NCBI GenBank assembly: GCA_964576215.1
Contig: CAZNVM010000399.1
Span: 1 to 9,880, forward strand
Length of the DNA: 9,880 bases
Reading direction: 5' to 3'
Source of the DNA: JAVBSX01 sp964576215
Lineage (GTDB): Bacteria > Planctomycetota > Planctomycetia > Pirellulales > Thermoguttaceae
Shown here: one piece after another, positions 5,317 through 9,880 of the stretch
Numbering within the stretch: position 1 is the stretch's first letter
Layout of the letters: every line of letters begins with the position of its first letter
The notes under the pieces: model-generated
Told to the model about the DNA's origin: nothing
Database searches by the model: none
Seen by the model: the letters and a program-made list of their open reading frames with translations, nothing else
Made by a program: the position numbers and the translations under genes

Positions 5317-5496
5317 CTACGGTTTTTCCTGCCCTTCAAGGCGAAAAAGACCAACGGTAATGATTTTGGCCAGACAAAGTTCCTTGATAAGTCTGTAGTC
5401 CTCTTCACTCCAAATACCGTAAGGAATGTAGAGACCGGACAAATATTCTCGGTAAAACTCCTTCGCGGCCTTCGAAACGTCCGCCTGGTCAATCAT
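5317..5496 (-). CDS. Small protein (59 aa) driven by a copy of the integrase promoter
   Basis: No family recognised. The ATG at 5496 was chosen because the duplicated promoter (5543-5571) would start transcription near 5536, so any upstream start would be inside or before the promoter. No clear Shine-Dalgarno precedes it. The protein is one compact sequence, FYREYLSGLYIPYGIWSEEDYRLIKELCLAKI, with alternating acidic and aromatic residues and no membrane segment. A recombination directionality factor or regulator is possible because of the shared promoter with the integrase and the position next to the putative attachment region, but it lacks an obvious helix-turn-helix. It could also be a remnant of a longer gene. 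Confidence 0.5.
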   Translation of the reverse strand: MIDQADVSKAAKEFYREYLSGLYIPYGIWSEEDYRLIKELCLAKIITVGLFRLEGQEKP

Positions 5497-5526
5497 CGTG
5501 TCAATTTCTGAAAAAAAGGGGTGAAA

Positions 5527-5587
5527 TTTTTGAGACACGGACACGCTACCACAAAACAGAATTTTAATCAAGAGCGCGAGCAAGAAA
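5527..5587 (-). repeat. Promoter-bearing repeat, copy 2 (upstream of the 59-aa gene)
   Basis: Direct repeat of 2420-2480 at 52/61 identity with no gaps. It carries TTGATT (5571-5566) and TAGCGT (5548-5543) at 17-bp spacing with TGG before the -10, plus the same upstream GCTCGCGCTC block. The distance from -10 to start codon differs by one base between the two copies. Confidence 0.75.
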
Positions 5588-5608
5588 TTTTCAAAAAAGA
5601 GGGCGGCG

Positions 5609-5633
5609 GAAACTGGACGCAGAATCCAGTTTC
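5609..5633. repeat. Inverted repeat resembling the tRNA-Asp anticodon arm, copy 1
   Basis: Perfect 9-bp arms GAAACTGGA/TCCAGTTTC around a 7-nt loop (CGCAGAA). The core ACTGGA-N7-TCCAGT is exactly that of the tRNA-Asp anticodon arm at 5801-5819 apart from the loop. Possible core-type site for the tyrosine recombinase. Confidence 0.65.
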
Positions 5634-5643
5634 TTGTCAAAAC

Positions 5644-5674
5644 TTGACTACTGGATAATCAATCCAGTAGTCAA
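5644..5674. repeat. Inverted repeat resembling the tRNA-Asp anticodon arm, copy 2
   Basis: Perfect 13-bp arms (TTGACTACTGGAT / ATCCAGTAGTCAA) around 5 nt. Its centre again reads ACTGGA-N7-TCCAGT (5650-5668), with loop TAATCAA. The outer arm AGTAGTCAA also matches the start of several 21-bp array units inside the 315-residue gene. Confidence 0.7.
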
Positions 5675-5690
5675 ACGGCCAGTTTTGTCG

Positions 5691-5720
5691 AAAAAAAAGG
5701 GAGAATCGTTAGATTCTCCC
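5691..5720 (-). terminator. Intrinsic terminator downstream of tRNA-Asp
   Basis: On the minus strand, GGGAGAATC and GATTCTCCC pair perfectly (9 bp) around a 4-nt loop and are followed directly by eight T residues (5698-5691). It lies 51 nt past the tRNA 3' end and would stop the tRNA transcript before it runs into the element. Confidence 0.85.
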
Positions 5721-5771
5721 ACGGGCTCTCAAAAATCAACCCTTTTCGACACAAAAAGATTTTGCCCGCAA

Positions 5772-5845
5772 CGAAGACGACGGGACTCGAACCCGCAACC
5801 ACTGGATCGACAGTCCAGTACTCTAACCAATTGAGCTACGTCTCC
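5772..5845 (-). tRNA. tRNA-Asp (anticodon GTC)
   Basis: A 74-nt cloverleaf reads from 5845 to 5772. The acceptor stem GGAGACG/CGTCTTC has one G-T pair. The D arm contains GGTTA, the anticodon stem CTGGA/TCCAG encloses loop CTGTCGA with anticodon GTC, and the T arm is GCGGG-TTCGAGT-CCCGT. The discriminator base is G, as expected for aspartate tRNAs. The 3' CCA is not encoded. Its 3' side faces the putative element, the usual orientation when a tRNA gene is an integration target. Confidence 0.95.
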
Positions 5846-5882
5846 AATTCTTTGTTCCGCCAATCTCAAGCGGAGCGACGGA

Positions 5883-5910
5883 ATTTTAAGTGAATTTCTC
5901 CTTCAGACAA
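5883..5910 (-). promoter_or_regulatory. Likely promoter of tRNA-Asp
   Basis: On the minus strand, TTGTCT (5910-5905) and TAAAAT (5888-5883) are separated by 16 bp, placing the start about 30 nt upstream of the mature tRNA 5' end. The remaining bases up to 5984 hold a loose GC-rich inverted repeat (GCGGGG/CCCCGC) but no gene. Confidence 0.5.
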
Positions 5911-5984
5911 GGCGGGGGGTGAAATTTTCGAAACCTCGCCCCGCACAAGATGCGACGACCAAGTTCACCCAAAAAACATCGTTC

Positions 5985-7919
5985 CTACTCCGGCTGTTTC
6001 AGAGAAAAACCTTTGAAAAACCAACCGTTTTCCTCCGTAACACTGAGCAAGCCCGATGGGCCGAAATACTGCTGAATCGTCTCAAATTCCGGCATTTTAC
6101 TTCCGTCAATTCGTGTCGGTCGTATTTCGTCCTCCATCTCCGGCGGGGTCAACAATAAATTCAATACTCGCCCCAAAACCGATTTCGATTGCGGCATTTT
6201 ACCCTGCCGAATCATCTCGTATGTCGGTCGCATCGCTTCCGCTGATCGCGAAAACGATTGTAAAAAACGCGGACCATGTCCCAATTCGCCCGATTGAAAT
6301 TCCTCGAAAATGCTTTCGTAATCCTTCGTCTTTTCCAAGGCACTCTCCAAAATGCCCTCCTGTTTCCCCTGAGTCAAAATCTGTTCCAGATACTCCACGT
6401 TGCTGGAAAAAAGAATATGGTCAAACGCAACCGTAATCGCCCCCTTCGGGAAAAACTGTTCTTCCTTCGTTTCCTCCAGCTCGATTTTTTTATTCGCGAC
6501 CGGCTTCGTTCCCGGTAAAGGAGGCATCGTTCCACCAATACTGATCGACGGTCGTTGTTCGGCTTCCAAATAAGCTCTTTTTTGCCAGAAAAGATGATCC
6601 TCAAACAAACGTCGCTCAAAATCCGGGTCTTCCTCAGGAATCAATTTGCCAAGTGCTTGCTGTACCTCGGCGGTCTTTCCCTCCTGGATCGCAACCGCAA
6701 CGAAGAGGTTTTCGCTGTCCGTCGTAATCGGCTTGGTGTATTGCGTAAAAAACAGGATTTTGTGTCCGAGCAACTGGACCAATTCCTCACGAATGTCAAT
6801 TTGCAGACCATGAGGATCATTTTTCATCCCGTCGATAATATCTTCCCAAGCACTGCGATCTCCCGGAACAAACATTGCATCGAAAAGCGGACCGAAATGG
6901 TCAAACATCTCCAGCGGATCGACGTAGAGCGTCGTGGTCCCGGCAATTTCTTCCGGAACCCAATGAGGAAGTTCGAAATTCGTATCGTTACAAAACGCAA
7001 GCATGTTCATCGAATAACGATATGGTCGCGGGGCATAAATGAATGTGCGATGAACGACCTCCAATTCATCGGCTTTCAGATCGACCGTTCCTCCGATTCC
7101 TAAAATCGCGTCAAATCCAACTTCAGCCAACATCTTGAACGGGGACGTTTTCGCCTTTCCTTTTTCGGGCAAGTTGGCGGTAGCACGAATCGCCTCTCCG
7201 AGTTCCAACGGTTGCACGTACCAACGAATGACAGGTTCCGTGTCGTTTTCCTTCAAATCGGCGGCACAGCGTTTCATCACTTCCGTGTACGCCGGTACGT
7301 CTGCCAGGGAATTGTTTCGATCCCCCTTGAGACGCTTGGAAATCAGATCGACCAAGTAAACTTGATCGGAAATCAGAAGATGATCCTGTGTCAGCAAATA
7401 AACGGCCTGGCGTTCAGACAAGTCTTCTTCCGTGCCCGCAAATGTAAAGACCGACGCGTTTTCCCCACCAATCGGAAGCGTCGATTTTGTCGCTTTTTTT
7501 TGCTCGAATTTTTTCTCCAGTGCTTTCAAAAAATCTTCCGTCTCCGAAATACGACCGGAAACCTCGATATAAAGGATAAAACCTGGCATTTGACCGACCG
7601 GAGCAATCATTCCGCCTGCAACTTCGCCGGTGGGGATGAGGCGAAGGTCGTCCAGCGTCAAACTAAAACGACTGGAAAGCCGGCTTCCCAGTTGTCTGCG
7701 CAAGTCAACCCAAAATTCCTTCATTTCCGGCTGCTGCATGAGAGTACCGAGTTGCGTTTCCTTCCATTGATCCGCCAGCCGTTCCACGTCGCTTATGGAA
7801 AAAAATCCTTTCGTCGAATCCGGATAGACACGGTCCGCTTCCAATGCCGGCACCCGGTTCGGAGTACCGCAAAACAGTGTCAACGCCGCCAAAACAAGAG
7901 TTGCGAGATTATATTTCAT
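5985..7919 (-). CDS. Secreted conserved protein of planctomycete type (644 aa)
   Basis: Residues 1-28 look like a Sec signal peptide (Lys2, hydrophobic 5-17, small residues before Asp29). Cys17 lacks a lipobox, so a lipoprotein is unlikely. The mature start, DSTKGFFSISDVERLADQWKETQLGTLMQQPEMKEFW, recalls large exported proteins of unknown function that I associate with planctomycetes, loosely of the DUF3352 kind. Repeated features include a TLYVDPLEMFDHFGPLFDAMF segment (about 340-360) and proline-rich TMPPLPGTKP (about 490). No catalytic motif and no internal membrane segment are seen, so it should be periplasmic or otherwise exported. The ATG at 7919 has only a weak GGAA-type ribosome site. 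It is divergent from rpoN across a 329-bp gap and is probably a chromosomal gene. Its molecular function is unknown. Confidence 0.75.
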   Translation of the reverse strand: MKYNLATLVLAALTLFCGTPNRVPALEADRVYPDSTKGFFSISDVERLADQWKETQLGTLMQQPEMKEFWVDLRRQLGSRLSSRFSLTLDDLRLIPTGEVAGGMIAPVGQMPGFILYIEVSGRISETEDFLKALEKKFEQKKATKSTLPIGGENASVFTFAGTEEDLSERQAVYLLTQDHLLISDQVYLVDLISKRLKGDRNNSLADVPAYTEVMKRCAADLKENDTEPVIRWYVQPLELGEAIRATANLPEKGKAKTSPFKMLAEVGFDAILGIGGTVDLKADELEVVHRTFIYAPRPYRYSMNMLAFCNDTNFELPHWVPEEIAGTTTLYVDPLEMFDHFGPLFDAMFVPGDRSAWEDIIDGMKNDPHGLQIDIREELVQLLGHKILFFTQYTKPITTDSENLFVAVAIQEGKTAEVQQALGKLIPEEDPDFERRLFEDHLFWQKRAYLEAEQRPSISIGGTMPPLPGTKPVANKKIELEETKEEQFFPKGAITVAFDHILFSSNVEYLEQILTQGKQEGILESALEKTKDYESIFEEFQSGELGHGPRFLQSFSRSAEAMRPTYEMIRQGKMPQSKSVLGRVLNLLLTPPEMEDEIRPTRIDGSKMPEFETIQQYFGPSGLLSVTEENGWFFKGFSLKQPE

Positions 7920-8248
7920 TGGAAGGATTCCGTATCAAAACAAGTTTTCAAACGCGGTGAAAGTTTGACAGCAATTTGAGGTTTTATCGGTAAATGTTAT
8001 TTCGGTAAAGAAGTCTTTTCCACGAGATCACCTAAATTGCCTGCTCAAATTGTCAATAAATGAAAGTCTGGGAAAAATAGGGGAAATGAGAGGGGAATTG
8101 CCGATCTATCGAGACCCCCCGAAGCCCTTTGAGTATACACGATTTGTTTTTTCTATCAATCAGGATTGGGGAGTTTTTCAGATTGAAAATATGTTATAAT
8201 AGCGGGACGGTCTTTTACGACATCTGGTTACGTTTTGTCGAAGAACTC
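7920..8248. promoter_or_regulatory. Divergent intergenic region between the 644-aa gene and rpoN
   Basis: This gap contains the rpoN promoter (8192-8200). On the side of the 644-residue gene it has a direct repeat TCGGTAAA at 7987-7994 and 8002-8009 (15-bp period), and an inverted pair CAATTTGAG (7972-7980) / CTCAAATTG (8044-8052). No convincing promoter for the minus-strand gene was identified. A frame extends upstream of the rpoN start to 8129 but lacks sigma-54 similarity. Confidence 0.4.
8192..8200 (+). promoter_or_regulatory. rpoN: Extended -10 promoter of rpoN
   Basis: TGT-TATAAT is a consensus -10 with the extended TGn element and no recognisable -35 at the right distance. The start would be near 8207, giving a leader of about 42 nt before the ATG at 8249. 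Confidence 0.6.
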
Positions 8249-9751
8249 ATGCGTATCACATTTACTCAGGAACTTAAACAAGAGCAGAAACAAATTCTGA
8301 GTCAGCGGATGATCCAATCGATGGAAATCCTGCAACTTCCGCTTATGGAATTGCAAGAACGAATCGAAGAGGAAATGTCGCAAAACCCCTTGTTGGAATT
8401 CGCAGAAGACAGTCCTGAAGAAAACTTCGAAGAAGAGGGGGCGGTTCCCGTAGCAACGGACGATTCCGGAATCCTCAAAATCGAACGGGAAACGGAAATC
8501 GCCGTCGGAGAAAGCCCAAACAATCAGGACGATTTTCGGATCGCCGACGAATACGCTTCGACTTACGACGATACGATCAACGAAGCTCCGGCTCGTTCGC
8601 AGAATTGGCTGGAAGGGGAAGAAGAACGGCGAAACGACGTGATTGCCAATATTGCTTGCCGGGAAATCACCCTTCAGGAACATCTCATTGAACAGCTCGG
8701 TTGGTTCGATTTGGACGACGATCTCCGGAGTATGATTGAACGAATCATCTATAACCTCGATTCGAATGGTTTTTTACTCGGTTCCATCGAGGAGATTCTC
8801 GGACCAAAGGCGAAACCTTCGGAAAAAACGCTTGCCCAAAAAGCACTTGAGGTCGTTCACAAACTCGATCCGACCGGAGTGGGTGCGAGCGGAATCCAGG
8901 AATGTCTGCTCATGCAGCTTACCCCGGACATGCCGAATTTTGACCTGGTGAAAACGCTCATTACCGATCACCTGGAGGATTTGGAAAAAAATCGGCTCCC
9001 GTTAATTTCGCGTAAAACCGGGTATCCGATTCGCGTGATTCAGGAAGCGATTCTGGAAATTCGCAAGCTCAATCCGCGTCCGGGGGCCGGGTTCAGCGAT
9101 CAAATCACCCAAGTCGTCATTCCGGACATCTTTGTCGAGAAAAACGAACAAGGTTGCTATGTGATTCGGATTGAAGAGGGAAATATTCCGCCATTGCGGA
9201 TCAGCAAATACTATCGGGAATTGATGAAACAGCGGGAAACGGACAAGCAGACCCGGGATTACATCCGTCAAAAAGTCGGAGCGGCGCAGTGGTTGATCGA
9301 TTCGATCAAACAACGGCAAAGCACGATTGCGAAAGTCGCCTCTGCGATTGTCGAACATCAAACGGATTTTTTGGAAAGGGGTGTGGAAGCGATCAAACCG
9401 TTGAAAATGCAGCAAGTTGCGGAAAAAATCGGCGTTCACGTTACGACGGTTTCCCGAGCTTGCGACGACAAATGGATGCAGACACCGCAGGGGGTGTTTC
9501 CGCTCAAACGGTTTTTCGTCAGTTCCGTTCACGCCTCCGAAGGGGAAGAATACGTCGCCCAAGATGCCGTGCGAGTACGGTTGCAACAGATTATCGAAAA
9601 AGAGGACAAATCCAAGCCGTACAGCGATGAAGATTTGGTAAAGCTGCTTGACCAATCCGGCTTCAAAGTTGCCCGGCGTACCGTCGTAAAGTATCGACAA
9701 TTGATGCACATTCCCAGTTCTAGAGAACGGCGAAACTGGGCGGGGGATTGA
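8249..9751 (+). CDS. rpoN: RNA polymerase sigma-54 factor RpoN (500 aa)
   Basis: Directs core RNA polymerase to -24/-12 promoters and needs AAA+ enhancer-binding activators for open-complex formation. Region I is residues 1-50, glutamine-rich (LKQEQKQILSQRMIQSMEIL, then LMELQERIEEEMSQNPLLE). An acidic region II spans about 51-115. The core-binding domain follows at about 120-320 (LDPTGVGASGIQECLLMQL). The helix-turn-helix is at about 385-405 (LKMQQVAEKIGVHVTTVSRA), leading into QTPQGVFPLKRFF. The RpoN box ARRTVVKYRQ is at 475-484, close to the classical ARRTVAKYRE. The start at 8249 is preferred over 8129 because the family begins at MRITFTQELKQEQ and because the longer frame would start upstream of the promoter. 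The ribosome site is weak (GAAGAA). The gene is complete and of normal length, and stands apart from the lpt/hpf genes that accompany it in proteobacteria. Confidence 0.97.
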   Translation: MRITFTQELKQEQKQILSQRMIQSMEILQLPLMELQERIEEEMSQNPLLEFAEDSPEENFEEEGAVPVATDDSGILKIERETEIAVGESPNNQDDFRIADEYASTYDDTINEAPARSQNWLEGEEERRNDVIANIACREITLQEHLIEQLGWFDLDDDLRSMIERIIYNLDSNGFLLGSIEEILGPKAKPSEKTLAQKALEVVHKLDPTGVGASGIQECLLMQLTPDMPNFDLVKTLITDHLEDLEKNRLPLISRKTGYPIRVIQEAILEIRKLNPRPGAGFSDQITQVVIPDIFVEKNEQGCYVIRIEEGNIPPLRISKYYRELMKQRETDKQTRDYIRQKVGAAQWLIDSIKQRQSTIAKVASAIVEHQTDFLERGVEAIKPLKMQQVAEKIGVHVTTVSRACDDKWMQTPQGVFPLKRFFVSSVHASEGEEYVAQDAVRVRLQQIIEKEDKSKPYSDEDLVKLLDQSGFKVARRTVVKYRQLMHIPSSRERRNWAGD

Positions 9752-9789
9752 ATACCAGGAGGATTGCAAAGTCGCTTTTTTCCTGGGAA

Positions 9790-9880
9790 CGCAGGCTTCC
9801 AGCCTGCGCGAAGGTTGCGGAATGAAGTCTCCGCCCTGCGGGTAGGATGCCTACGAACTCACTGGCAGGCTGGAAGCCTG
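9790..9880. repeat. Cluster of short palindromes with 3-nt loops downstream of rpoN
   Basis: Four hairpins occur in 91 bases, each with a trinucleotide loop: CGCAGGCT-TCC-AGCCTGCG (9790-9808), CCGC-CCT-GCGG (9831-9841), GTAGG-ATG-CCTAC (9842-9854) and GCAGGCT-GGA-AGCCTG (9865-9880, cut by the window edge). The first and last are inverted copies of one another. The CAGGCTTCCAGCCTG type resembles dispersed repeats I recall from planctomycete genomes. Confidence 0.6.

Noticed and set aside
5745..5751. TTCGACA motif as a shared regulatory or att site (19, 30, 3898, 5686, 5745)
   Set aside because: The heptamer also occurs in coding sequence near 8236, so it may simply be common in this genome.
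7212..7979. Plus-strand frame of 255 codons opposite the 644-aa gene
   Set aside because: Antisense shadow; composition rich in Arg, Phe and Cys with no domain pattern.
8129..8248. Longer N-terminus for RpoN
   Set aside because: The extra 40 residues do not resemble the family, and the extended -10 at 8192-8200 lies within them.
9002..9769. Minus-strand frame of 255 codons opposite rpoN
   Set aside because: Antisense shadow of the conserved sigma-54 gene.
9756..9787. Terminator after rpoN (CCAGGA/TCCTGG)
   Set aside because: The arms are only 6 bp around a loop of about 20 nt, and the T-run is inside the loop, not after the stem.

Overview
The window looks like a Planctomycetota chromosome (probably Pirellulales-like, inferred) in which an integrated mobile element meets core genes at a tRNA gene. 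The host side is roughly 5772-9880: tRNA-Asp(GTC) on the minus strand, a secreted 644-residue protein of a type I associate with planctomycetes, and a divergent full-length rpoN (sigma-54). The end of the window holds short palindromes with three-base loops of a kind common in planctomycete genomes. The taxonomic call rests on recognition of these families, not on a search.

The element side is roughly 1-5771. On the minus strand a tyrosine recombinase (2390-1455), a 130-residue protein (1458-1066) and a 315-residue winged-helix protein (1069-122) form one operon, with an ATGA stop/start overlap at both junctions. The 315-residue gene carries about 15 clear tandem 21-bp palindromic units (440-869), followed by a small inverted repeat and an AT-rich tract of CTTTA repeats. 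This order (DNA-binding domain, iterons inside the gene, AT-rich tract) is that of the phage lambda O gene and its internal origin. My main inference is that this is a replication initiator carrying its own origin.

Divergent from the integrase, on the plus strand, are cargo genes behind near-identical promoter/leader blocks. They are a DUF6978-like plus DUF1828/DUF1829 pair (2639-3888), a 101-residue membrane protein (4037-4342) and a 218-residue coiled-coil membrane protein (4652-5308). A 116-residue membrane protein (4565-4215) lies antisense between the last two. A 59-residue gene (5496-5317, minus) has a promoter that is an 85% copy of the integrase promoter.

Between the last cargo gene and the tRNA are two perfect hairpins whose core, ACTGGA-N7-TCCAGT, is the anticodon arm of the neighbouring tRNA-Asp with a different 7-nt loop. 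This suggests core-type attachment sites for a recombinase that uses the anticodon loop. The parts fit one picture: integrase for insertion, initiator plus internal iterons for replication, repeated promoter cassettes carrying small membrane and DUF cargo, and tRNA-Asp as the likely target. The far end of the element is outside the window.
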